The notes below the pieces were generated by a model. It did not search any database. It was given only the letters and a program-made list of their open reading frames with translations, and had not been told where the DNA came from. A stretch of 64,000 bases of DNA from Metridium senile (lineage: Eukaryota > Cnidaria > Anthozoa > Actiniaria > Metridiidae). The position numbers and the translations under genes are program-made. Where the stretch lies: contig OX459095.1 of the NCBI GenBank assembly GCA_949775045.1, positions 20,144,311 to 20,208,310 on the forward strand, in the 5' to 3' direction. This document shows positions 1 to 20,200 of this stretch, piece by piece. Numbering within the stretch: the stretch's first letter is position 1; every line of letters starts with the position of its first letter.

Positions 1-70
1 AATTTTATCAAATACGAAGTAAGTGATAAAAATATCTAATGCATTGTTTTGATCAATTTATGGTTGTGTC

Positions 71-8703
<8,633 letters not shown>

Positions 8704-9052
8704 CGTCACGATCATGAATTGCTTCGAAAAAAATACCCACATTCTGATGGGAAAAAATTTGATCTCACTAAATCAAACAAGGGAGATATTGGGTGGGAGG
8801 GGTGGGCAGGGAAAATTAGCACCTGAATTTAATATTGAGACTTTGATTTTTAAAGTTACTATCACGCTTTCTATTGTATCGTTATCACTAGTGTGGGGTT
8901 TTAGAGCGCAAACATTGAAGAAACCCAGTAATATTGAAATTCTTACTATACCTAACAGTTTTTATGTAGTGGCTGTACCAAATCATCGAATAGGAAATTT
9001 TCGTGTGATTTGATTTTTAGCCTGGAATATCCATGGATGGGATATAGTGGTA

Positions 9053-9432
9053 TAATAGAGTGAAGGCACTAATGATCAGTTAGTCGTATACGCTAATCCT
9101 GTTGTTTTCTTTTTTTCTTTATCAAACGTACAAACTAAATAGAGATTTTTATTTCACGCCCATGGAAAATGACGGGCAAAGCCTGAGAATACTGAGGGGC
9201 TGTTTATATGAAGGTGAGTTGTCCCTGCTAGCCGGGATAACTGTATTGTTTTGAGTCCCCCGGGGAATACACCACAAAAGAGTTATCCCGGCTAGCAAGG
9301 AACAACTCACTTTCATATAAACAGGCCCTGAGATATTTTGAAAACTAATATACGTTAGTAGTAGACCTCTGATTCCATTGTTATCTTTTATGGCGTTTTG
9401 ACTTGATTTAGGTCAGTGCCTTCACTCTATTA
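9053..9432. mobile_element. Foldback element with a nested second foldback
   Basis: The outer ends are TAATAGAGTGAAGGCACT and its exact complement AGTGCCTTCACTCTATTA. Inside, 9196-9328 is an independent hairpin with arms containing CTGTTTATATGAA and GCTAGCCGGGATAACT. The arrangement indicates one element inserted into another. Confidence 0.8.
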
Positions 9433-9809
9433 ATACACAGTTTCCTTTCATGGAAAATTTATGTTTGCGCTCAACTCCTGTTTTCATTGATTCCTAGTGA
9501 TTTTTAACCAATTCTATATGGATTTTATGTAACTGAATCATTGCTATGCCATCATAAAATAATTTGCTGATATATGATATTTCTACTTATATTAATATTA
9601 TACATATTTCTTGTACAGACAATTCAGTCTCTTAATTTAATTTTTGAGAAATATTTAAACATTAGTTTCTTTGTCGTACTCTAAGTGGTGTATGGAATAA
9701 TTGTGCAGTACTATGTAAGTCGTGCTTGTATAGCGCATTTCACATACGTCCCAATGCGTATTACAAATTAATCATGTGTACGGACCGCTATCATCTCGTC
9801 CCAAAGAGA

Positions 9810-9977
9810 TACAGTAATAGCCCACGTATAAGAGCCTGGGTTTTAAGAACCTGTTAGGCTAAAAACATTTAAGCCCGCTCCACATGAGAACCTGTTGAGG
9901 TTTAAATACCATTTATATAAGAACCTATGTACGCTAAATTGAAAAATTCAGGTTCTTATACGTGGGCTATTACTGTA
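9810..9977. mobile_element. MITE-like foldback element
   Basis: The ends are TACAGTAATAGCCCACGTAT and the exact complement. The interior repeats the motif AGAACCTG in both orientations. It has no coding capacity. Confidence 0.8.
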
Positions 9978-10523
9978 CTCTAAATATTCGAAGTTACCGT
10001 GATGACTTGTAGTTTTCTGCGAGCATGCGTAGTAAGACAAACTGCTTTTGGGACGAGATTGTATCGACATTGCAGCTACCAGGCTGAGGTTGGAGTAATT
10101 TCCTTCGACCGTGCGAGAATAGACGAACTAATATTTATTGTCAGTCTCTAACACCATTCTTTTCTATTGTTCTTTATCAACTAAATTATTAGATCGTGTG
10201 GAAACTGATTGCGCGAACATGATGATGATGAAATGGTCTTTTAGCACGGTCTAAGGAAAATCCCTATCATTGCACGTTAATCTACAAAGCAGTCGTTAGA
10301 AAGCGAGTTGCAAGCTGGATGTTGTGTTGTACTATGATAGTGTACCATAATTGTAGTTTAATTGTTGTGGACTGCAAAACAGTCCCTTTTGATGAATTTA
10401 AAAAAAATGTTTTTTTCGTTTTTATTTGTACACATTATACCCTAATGATTAAAACCGTCACATCTATAAAACTCTGGAATTGAGGGCTTTAAAACTTGAT
10501 GATGATAATCATTTTATAGAAAT

Positions 10524-10625
10524 ACACCGAATCGAAAATATGACCAAATTGACCACCCGAGTCGTTTTCATGTTCAGCCCAGGTGAATAGTTGTCCAAAT
10601 TGGTCACCACATTCCGACTCGGTGT
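10524..10625. mobile_element. Short foldback element
   Basis: About 30-bp imperfect inverted ends beginning ACACCGAATCG and containing GACCAAATTG. Total length is about 100 bp. Confidence 0.55.
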
Positions 10626-10790
10626 ATGTTTTAGTTATGATATCTGTATTTGTTTGTGATAATAAACTTTCATTCCTTCGTGTCAATATTTTACATCGTT
10701 GTGTGTTCGAGATACTACGCGCGTTTTCGAGCGCTGTACTGTTTCCGCGCGAATGTTTGATATACATCTATTTCAAAAAACGTCGCTAGA

Positions 10791-11064
10791 CAGGGTTCGT
10801 GCTACTCCTTGAAAACTCCTTAGATTTGATTTACGTTTTTAAGGGCACTTGAAAAGCCCTTGAATTTTAGAAAACCAGCAAAAACTCCTTAATTCTAGCT
10901 AAAGTAGGGTAAAAATTCTAGTATTGCAAATTAAAGTAAAGTAAAAATTCTAGTATTGTACATCATTTTCGTATATCAAAGTTGTCGCAAAAAGTGCTTA
11001 AAAATTACTATTTGGTCCTTGAAAACTCCTTAGATTTTGTTTACTGACAGCAGCACGAACCCTG
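10791..11064. mobile_element. Foldback element with inverted CAGGGTTCGTGCT ends
   Basis: The ends are CAGGGTTCGTGCT and AGCACGAACCCTG. The interior has the direct repeat TCCTTGAAAACTCCTTAGAT near each end and a tandem AAAGTAAAAATTCTAGTATTG pair. It resembles a decayed non-autonomous element. Confidence 0.65.
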
Positions 11065-11332
11065 CTACCATTTTGTTATTAATAGTTCGAATTCTTCAGA
11101 AAACAAGTCTGATTTCAATACATTATCACAAAACCAGCATTTATTTCTGTCTTGTATTGGTGATTTTAAAAGCCGCTACAGCCTTTTTTGAAACTAGTGT
11201 ATCCAGTAAATTGTTGCTAAGCCGTCTGTTGATCTCAAAAAAAGGCATCTATTCGGACAATCGGAGTTTGAAACTTTTATAAGTTGCTTGACGAAACAGC
11301 GACCGAGGTGCTCTGGGTACGAAAATGGGTTA

Positions 11333-11491
11333 AGCCTGGTTCACACGGCATCATATTCATAGTCATAATCATAAGCACAGTCATAAGAAATGGAGAAGTT
11401 TCTATTTTCTTATGACGTTATGTCGCACGTGTGAACCGTACAATTTTAGTCGTAAACGTGGTTATGACTATGACGCCGTGTGAACCAGGCT
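11333..11491. mobile_element. Harbinger-like MITE with TTA target duplication
   Basis: The ends are AGCCTGGTTCACACGGC and its complement, flanked by TTA at 11330-11332 and 11492-11494. A 3-bp TTA duplication is typical of PIF/Harbinger elements. The interior is rich in TATGAC and CATAATC repeats. Related hairpins with CTGGTTCGCACTAGC ends lie at 19572-19683 and probably around 36400-36590. Confidence 0.7.
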
Positions 11492-12020
11492 TTAGTTGCA
11501 TACGGAATTTTCTTCGTAAAGTTCGAAGTAGATTCCGCATGCAACGCAGGCTGCAAACAAGTAATGACAGTTGATAACTTTTTTTGCACTGATTTTTATT
11601 CACCAAGTTTTTTGTACATGTCTCAGTATTGCAACTGATTATTTATCCTCGTTTAATTGTCGATAACTTGACATTAGTCAATAATACAACCTTTTCAAAA
11701 TTGGACATATTTCATTTGTTGCATTTGATTTTGCTATACTTTGATTCGTTATAAAAAGCTGCTATATACATCGATAGACTATCAAATAAATTATTACAAA
11801 TTTCATGAACGTCAATATGAAGATTTCTATGTACACAACGATAAAACAGTAAAAATTGGCGTATGGTAAGTTTTCTGGGAGGTGTTGCTATAAAATGGCT
11901 GCGAATGTTCTATGTTTTCTCAATTTACAAGACAAGAAGTATACCCTTTTTCCAGTCAAATTTGAATATACGTGTAAAAAGATACCTTAAAAGTTATTTT
12001 CAACCAACTACATGAACTAA

Positions 12021-15000
12021 CTATACTGTACAAGGTACAGTAATTTCCTGTGCTATACATGGTGGTGGTCCTTCTTCTACGGGCACAAATGACGAGAGTT
12101 CGTTCGGCTGCGAGCCTGCGCATCGAAATGCCATTGAACGTACTAGAGCGGGTCTTTCACCGTCCTGTGGTTCTGTGACAAGCGAGGGAGAGAGTTCACG
12201 CGGTGTTTCGCTGACTTCAGAAGCCGTGTCGGTATCTGTTTGAGCTTCTGCCGATTCAGTCTCTCGGGCGGTTTTGTGATGACATGGATGTGTTCCTCCT
12301 TCCTCGAAGAACACAACAACAACGCTTGTATTGTCAGCACGTAGTTTTTGCTCTCTCCACCGCGACATCGCTAGAGATACGACTCTAGAAAAGAAAGCAA
12401 AGTGGAAAAGTTAAAAACCTAGCACAGCAGTAGTTTTGCATTTGTGTCGAGATAACAGCAAATGCGGCATTATTAAAGTAGTTTTGGAGATAACAAAGTG
12501 AGTTACCGTACTTCTTAACACAAATTCAAGTCAGGTTTTTGAGCTGTGCCGTAACTATGCTGAGCAGCAACGGTGACTTCAAACACTGCCATTTTTTACC
12601 GAGTCACTGCTCATTCATTGACCGAAAAGCCGGTCACACTTTACCACGCGCTGATATATACGCGCAAACCCCTTGATTTCAAGTTACTTTTTGTCAGTTT
12701 TCAAAATGTTTTTTGATGCCCTGATAGGTCTGGTCAGGTTAACGAACTTTCGATATTTACAGTAAATATATACAGCTTCTAATAATTTTTTACAACGGAA
12801 CTAATACTCCAGTTTCACGTTATATAGCACCACTGTAGTATTTGACAAAAGGCGTATTTGCACAGGCTTAGCCTCGATTTGTTCTAAAAATATTTACAAA
12901 TTCCAAACCAAGCACGGTAAATTGCTACCGCTAAACAATTGAAAAAACATTTGAATTTACTCCGAATCGAGATTATCCCTATTTTCAACAATGGTGGCTA
13001 CTTTTGAATTTAATCCTAGTTACTGTAAGTATCACTAGTTTGATAATCAGGAGCACGGTCTTCCTGTGTTTAACCCGAGTCTCTTTCAGGTATATACTCT
13101 CAGGTTCAACTTACTTGTGAGAGACATCCACATTCAGAGGTTCATCTACGTTTTGTATGGACTCGTTAACACAGCGTACAGCTTCTTCAGGTCGAACAAC
13201 ACCCCACAATCCATCACTGGCTAGAATGAGAAACTTGTCCACACTGGGGTTGATGTTGTATACTTTGACATCAGGAACTGGTGAAACACGAAACTCACCA
13301 CGAAAATAGTCAAAACTCCATAAATCACCTGCAATAATAAGAAATATAATTCACATTTATCAAATGGTGATTAATATGGATATAATTTTTTTTTCAAGCT
13401 TTACCTAACGATCTAGCAACAGCCAAAAATGGCACAAGTTCCGTTTTAGTGCTTCTTCTGATGGGTCCCCTGTGTTTTAAGACGACCGGTCGTTCCCAGG
13501 CCACCCGATGTACTCCATTTCGTGCAAGAACCTTTCCTCCTATCGCTTCAATTCTCTCCTTTTCTTTAGGAGTTTCTGGTTTATGATCAGCAGTGATGGC
13601 TCTTGCTCGCAGTTTTTTGTCCAATTTATTTTGCGACGCCATGACAACGCCAGAGTCTCCAACATGTGCGACGTACATCTTGCGCCCACGAATAACTACA
13701 ACAGCGGCTGTCGTTCCTGAAGTACTTGGAAGGCCGTGGCGGGTTTTTGGCCAATTATCTAAAAATAAAAAATAAATAAATATATTACTCTATTTTAAAA
13801 TATCCAGCCTACGATATTAGATAAAAACTACCATATATTTAAATATATACACTTTGTAAAGATATAACTAGCGTTTGTTATGCAAATTGCGTAGCCATTG
13901 TGATAGACGAATAATCAAGCAGTGACAATGGCAAAACACGGCGGGCACAAACGACCTAAAAAGCGCTCATGATGAAATTTCTGTTTTGCATCAAATATCA
14001 TTCCCCTTCTTCTAAGGAGTCTAAAACTGAAAACCGTTTTTAATTTGGTTGATGAAAACTTGAGTTATGGCGATTTTAACCTCCAAAATCGTTCCCGCGA
14101 AAATTTCGCGGGAAAATTTTTAATTAAAACCTTTGAAAAAACATATCGCTTGGTAAATTTTTTTCATTTTAAAACATTTCTTTCTAACTTTAATGCGATG
14201 GAGATGATATAAGAACGCCGGAAAATCGTATCGTTTTAGAATTTTGATTTTTGCACCTAGGGGGCTATAAATTGAGGTTGAAAAAGTGAGTAAATCACTG
14301 CTACGTCATTATGACGTCACAAATATATTTAAAGATATGTTATTCAGCCCCTATCTGGGATATCGATGATTTTATAAGCTATACTTACTGAAAATCAACT
14401 ATTGAGTGAGATGATATTAGAATTTTAGTACTTGATAATAAATAATAACATTTTTTATTTTTTTGTGACGTCATATTAGATGACGTCATCAAAATCATAA
14501 AATCCCTCATATCTCCAGTTCCAGTTACCAAAAATTGATGAAAATTTCGATAACGTGTTTTACATCTCACAGGTTCATAAAATACATCCTTAAATCGTAT
14601 CTAGCGCTAAAATTGATTTTTTTCGACTTCTGTAACATTTTATTATGACGTCACAATGACGTGAAAATATTTCAATAATTTATCAAAACTTTTTGCTACC
14701 TCCGTATTACCATCACTGAAAATTTCAGAACACCAAGATAATAATTTATCAAAATATTCGTAATTAATGGCAAATTGTCACACTTTAAAGTGCTGTTTTT
14801 GGGGCCGTTTGTGCCCGGCGTGAAAAGTTCTTGTTTGTGTAAAATTATATTTCCATATGAATAACCATTCGAGTGCTGACAGATAGCACATGATTGACAG
14901 CACAAGATCTCCTGGTGACTTCCGCTCTATCACCGAATAGAACGGTCAAATTTCGGTTGATGTTGATCGCAGCCGTACAAATATCCACGAAAACAGAAAT

Positions 15001-15776
15001 AGGACCCTACGTATGACAAGCAATGATTTACATATAATAGCTTTCATTTTCGCTCTGCTTGACCAAACAAGCGCGCACGCTCAAAATTTGAATTTCAATC
15101 ACTCAATGCAAAACAAAATATTTGTGAATTTTAGAACATTCAGGTTATGTAATATAACAACAAATTTAGGATTTTATTCGACCTTTAGCTGTAATAAGTC
15201 TCTATAAGTATTCAACGTACAGCAATCGGGATAAAAAGAATTTCAAATGAGTCGTGAATGTTTAAACAAAACTGACGAATAAACTTGCAGTGAATCGCGT
15301 CATCAAAAACAAAATAACCTCCAAAATACAAACTACCTGCCAATTTTCAACGAATTACCTTCAAACGAGGAATATTAATTGTAGTATTCAAGCACAAATA
15401 ACTTACCTAGCTGTTTCCACATCGCTCTGTGGGTCGCTAGAAATCCTTCTTTGATAGCTTTCGCGACGTGAGTCGGATCGTGCGAATAAAAACCTCGTTG
15501 TTTTTTGATCGTGTTCCACAACATTGCCTTAGCGAAATAAGCTGCTTCACAGCCACCATGTCCATCATAAACAGCGACATAAGTTTGTCCTATGTCTCTT
15601 CCTATTCGTTGTCGATCATAGAGAGTCGAAGTGAGGTCCTCCATGTATCTTCGACCGCCTTGATGTGCTTCAGCCGAAATACGAACCACCATTCTTGATT
15701 TCATGTGTTTTGATGGCTTAGTTAGAATCACATGCTTCATTTTTGCTTTTTCCCGTATACTTATAGGCCAAGACAT
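12021..15776 (-). CDS. PPM1D: PPM1D/WIP1-like PP2C serine/threonine phosphatase
   Basis: This is a metal-dependent PP2C phosphatase of the PPM1D group, which in vertebrates switches off the DNA-damage response by dephosphorylating p53, ATM and checkpoint kinases. The coding exons on the minus strand are 15776-15407, 13758-13405, 13328-13115 and 12384-12021, giving 433 aa. The PP2C motifs are in order: [35 protein letters not shown] and [11 protein letters not shown]. Two features point to PPM1D over other PP2Cs: the basic loop ([23 protein letters not shown]) and the tail motif PALVRSMAF. The long proline-rich insert after the first motif of human PPM1D is absent. I chose ATG 15776; the frame stays open further upstream, but with no ATG up to 15899. 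The tail after the catalytic domain is short (about 100 aa) and acidic with Thr/Ser runs. Human is 605 aa. Confidence 0.95.
13937..14821. mobile_element. Non-autonomous element in PPM1D-like intron 1, rich in TGACGTCA
   Basis: The inverted ends are about 20 bp: CGGCGGGCACAAACGACC at the left and the near-complement of it around 14803-14821. The interior of about 0.9 kb has no gene, but carries several TGACGTCA palindromes and near matches at about 14310, 14466-14486 and 14645-14660. Confidence 0.65.
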
Positions 15777-17220
15777 TTTTAAAAAGACACCAGATTGACC
15801 AAATTCAAGCAAACAACTCAACAATTTGCCGATTTCACGAGTGATTGAGTTAGATGTGTATTGAATATTTTGCGCCAAATCTCGTTCGTAATAAACCAAT
15901 CAGGACGCTTGTTACTAATTCGGTTATAAAAATAGACCAATCCCTATCGTTGTAAGATAGAGTCGATTTTTTTTAGTACTCTCAAGTCCAGACTTGCCCT
16001 ATTTATTTTATGTAAACGAAAACGATGAGTTGCAATATCTCCCCGGTTCGTCTGTTTTCGATATGACGGGCACGTCTCAGCAAAGAAAGCCGTTAAATTT
16101 TTGCTGAAATCAAATTTTGAATAAATACAAATAATTTTCAATTTTTATAAATCGATTGTTTTCTGAACAAACGTATTATTTTTTACCCACAAAATTACAA
16201 AACCTATCGGGTCCTATTGTGTACACAACGTCATTCTGATTGTCAGTATTAAAGTCACAACCACATAAATTGATGAATACAATCATTTTTCTTTGTAAGT
16301 TTAATATTTTTGTCATTTTGTCACAATATTTGTATTTGCGTGTATTTGTGTGCGTCAGTAGTAGTGACCCCCTCTGAGCTGTCTGTCTTTAAAATAACCC
16401 TTCACGTCAAATTTACACCAGACATTGTACAATTCGATAAAACAAACTTTTGGATGGACTAAATTAAAGAAACAAAAATAAAATAATACAGAAGCAATAT
16501 AAGATTTGAGAACAATTTTCAAATAGTCTACCGATTCCATAGAAGCAAGATATTTAGAAAAAAATATAATAGAGAAGTTTGAAAGTAAAAAGGTGAAGAA
16601 GTGCAATACTCTTGCCCAAACTTGCTAGAATGAAATCGGGCCGACTTGCACATTCTTCACCTCAGAACGTGATCTTGCAGGTTCATGAATTTTTCTCAGG
16701 CAAGTCTGAGCTTGATACACTGGCTCGTTCCCAGGGCCCTCTCCCTTACTGTTTTGTTTTTAACCATTTTCTCAAACTTTTCAATTTGTTGTCTTTGCTC
16801 CTTCCTTTTTTGATTTTTTTTTTCATTCATTCGCTGATTCAATTTTTCTTTCTCTAGCTTTTTTATTCTTTCTTTCAGTAATATTTTCATTCCCTCATTC
16901 ATTTATTCATTTTTAGTTCATGTATTGGCTTACGAGTACATTTGTCTAGCTAATCAACCAATGGTTTGTTTTAATTTCTTGTCCCTTTATTATTATTATT
17001 TGTCATTTAATCTTGTGTTCACGTGTTCGGAAATGCAGTTGTCCTCGCCCCATGTCTTCTCGGACCTATGAATATTCAATGAGGTTTTTGGTGCACCCGT
17101 ATCACCGACAGATCGGGGACAGATCACGACGGCCACCTGTTGTAGTCTGTCTAACCTCAACAACTTGACTTAAATGAGTGGGTTTTTCATTAGGCGATTT
17201 ACCGATTACTTGAGACTTCG
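15777..17220. promoter_or_regulatory. Head-to-head intergenic region between the PPM1D-like and GLT1D1-like genes
   Basis: The two start codons point away from each other across 1.44 kb, so both promoters must lie here unless there are distant non-coding first exons. I see no TATA box I trust. The stretch 16605-16740 contains repeat-like sequence (GCTCGTTCCCAGGGCCCTCTC), and 16800-16920 is T-rich. No coding exon was found. Confidence 0.5.
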
Positions 17221-20200
17221 ATGAGAGTTGTAATTCTGTCGTCGCTGCGTGGAAAAACTGGCAATAATTCGACAGCGCGTAGAATAAGGTTTGTGAATCC
17301 CTGTCGACGTGTCGAAATGTTTGATTTACACACTCTAATGGCATGCCATTTATCCCCACATGATAAAAAGTAAGATAAAAAGTTATTTTTACCCAGATCA
17401 TGAGAAGAACAAAATACCATTTTAATTGATACAATATTCGATTTTTGAAGCTTAATTGATACATTGTTCGTTGTCAATAAATCGTTGTTGACAATCCAGA
17501 TTTCCGTTTTTTAAGCCTTATGTAAATAAGAAACTGATTAATAGGAAGGATTAAATATAGTTATTAACCAGGAGATATTAAGACTTGAACAATGTCTATA
17601 TTTATAAAACGAGACAGTAGTGGTTTCATTTTGAGTGACATAACTTACAGTCGATTGGCTAGTAGAAAAAAGGCTGAAAGGATGGAAAGGGGTCTAGCCT
17701 GCATAGCAGTCTCTCCGCGCAGGCTAAAAGGGGTCAGGGCTCATTATGTTGGAAAAAGACTATAATTATGTAATTACATTCTATGCACTATGAATGACTA
17801 CAGAAATATCAGACTAGTAAATGATGTACTCATTTGATAATGGCTTCTTTGTATGAGTGAGCTGCAGGCAAAATGCAAAAGGCAAGAAACAATCTGCCTG
17901 ATTTCCCCTGTGGTTAGGGTCAGGTTTTTAGATCTCTGGTGACACTTCCCTATCCAAAACCAGGTCAGGGCATTTTTTTTATTTTTGGCTTGTTTTCCCT
18001 CCTTTTGTTCTTAGTTTAAGTTATTAAAGCACCTCTCAAGAATATCAAATAATGTTTGTTTTGGTTTTAACAGGCATGCATTACTGGAGACTGACATAAA
18101 ATGTGATCTGGCAGGAATAGACCAATTTGATGGGACTGAATCTCTAAATAGATATGTTATAGAAAATGGTATTGATTGTATAATTGGTGTACATGCATGT
18201 AGGGCTGGATCCCTGCTTATAGGTAAAGCGATTGTTCTATTTTTACCTTTACTTTTGATTAGACTACTTGTTACTCCAGCAAGTCTCTGCATTTGCAAAC
18301 CTCCCCTTTCCCTAACACCCACCTTATCCTCTTCTATAAATAGACCAGAACACCTCCCCTTTCCACTCCCAACTCCTTTCCCAACTTATTTTATCTCTCT
18401 TTACATAATTTTTCTCTTCAGAATGTAAAATACCATACTGTATTATATTTGGTGGAACAGATATTAATGAATATTATCAAAATGAAACACATATGGAAAC
18501 AATGACAAAAGCTGTTACAAATGCCAGGTATCTCATGCTGTATTTCTATATTAAAAAATTCATGAATAATTAATGAGACATTTTCAAAAGAAATCATGAC
18601 CATGACGAGTGTTGTAAATCTGATACAACACTAGTGTTGTATATCCTGATTTGCATAAGTTTTAACTGGTAATTTTACGGCAAAATTTATTTTAATCTTG
18701 AAAATTTTGGTAAAATATGAAAGAGTTAACCTAGACATTTTTTAAGTAGTTTACAACATTCGCCTCCGTGTTGTATCGGCGATACAATCGCGCGCCTTCG
18801 GCTTGCGATTGTATCTGCCGATACAACACGGCCGCTCATGTTGTAAACAGTACATAGACTCATTGATATCATAATGACAATATTATTGTTTGTGATGAAG
18901 AAAGAGTTGATTGCCATAATTATTAGTGATCATAATGGCAATGGTAGTGATGGTGATGATGTTGCTGTTGATGTTTATCGCAGTGGTGGATCCAGGGGGG
19001 AGGTCTAATGTTTCATTAACTCCACTTTGTAACAACAATACACTGTCTGGAATCTCTTTTCTCTGCTCTTGGGCTACCTGTGGCTACTCTCACCCCAATC
19101 TTTTACGTGTGGAACCCCCTCTCTAAAATCCTGGAACCACCACTGGATCCTGACGGTTAGGGACTGGTCATAAAGTATAGGGGGCGGGCCGGAAAAAAAA
19201 GGTGGGGTGGGCCATAATTTTTGAGCGTAAAAAAGGGGGTGGGCCATGAAAAATTAAGCAATACACTCGGGGTATTTGGGGGAATTGTTGTGTATTGCAT
19301 AGGGGTGGGTGGGTGGGCCAATAAAAGTCATTCATTGGGAATTCTGAATTCCCCCCCTATACTTTATGACCAGTCCCTTAGAGAGGTGATGATAACATAT
19401 TATGCTATGCTGACATTGATTATAATTATAACAATGATTAAATGATATAGATTTATTATAGACTGTTCATTTCTAATACTTCTTTTTCTACCAAAGGTAC
19501 TTGGTAGCTTTCAGCAATGCAATGAAGAATCAAGCAGTGAACCTATGGGTGAGTTGATCTTAAACAGTCAATAAGGTCTGGTTCGCACTAGCAATATGCA
19601 CAGACTCACTTGGTCTATGCTCATTCTTTACTGAGTCTGTGTATGTTGCTTATGCTTATGTGGCTAGTGTGAGCCAGGCTTATACAATGTCTGGAAGGGA
19701 GGTCTAAAGTGTATATCCCAAATCCCACAATATTTTTTTAAGAAGTCCAGCATCCTATGACATTTTATGTGACTTCAAAGGCATTTGTATTTTGATCTTA
19801 TTCTATAAAAATGGACATATTTTCCTTACATTCAAATAGCAAAATCCCACAACTTGGACATTGAATTTAGCACTTCTCCACTTTACAGCGGATGTCAGTA
19901 TCCCAGAATCCTGTGCTATATTTTACCTGTTCTCTTTTTCACTCAAAAACTGTTCCAGACCCTAAATATATAGTGATAAAAAAAAAGATCTGACGTTTTA
20001 ATAATCAGTCTGTCATAAAATAATGATACTTTAAATTTAAAGAAAAAGAAAAGTTTTAAAAAACTTTAAAGAAATCTAAACAAATTCTATAAGCTCATTC
20101 CTTTTTCATTTCCTTCCCAAAGCCAAACTATGAAGATAAAATTGTAATACAACCTCAAGGTAGTGTAACTTTTATCTATTATATATCTCATTTTTTATCT

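Larger units (their letters stand above)
8704..12020. other. Convergent intergenic region between SERCA and the PPM1D-like gene
   Basis: This region must contain the 3' untranslated ends of both convergent genes. Otherwise it is filled with foldback elements at 9053-9432 (with a nested one), 9810-9977, 10524-10625, 10791-11064 and 11333-11491. A plus-strand AATAAA lies at 10661-10666. A minus-strand polyadenylation hexamer (TTTATT on plus) lies at 11595-11600, about 420 bp past the PPM1D-like stop. I see no supportable gene here. Confidence 0.7.

Noticed and set aside
15777..15899. N-terminal extension of the PPM1D-like protein
   Set aside because: The frame is open but begins with TTG. The first ATG is at 15776 and the extension has no homology.
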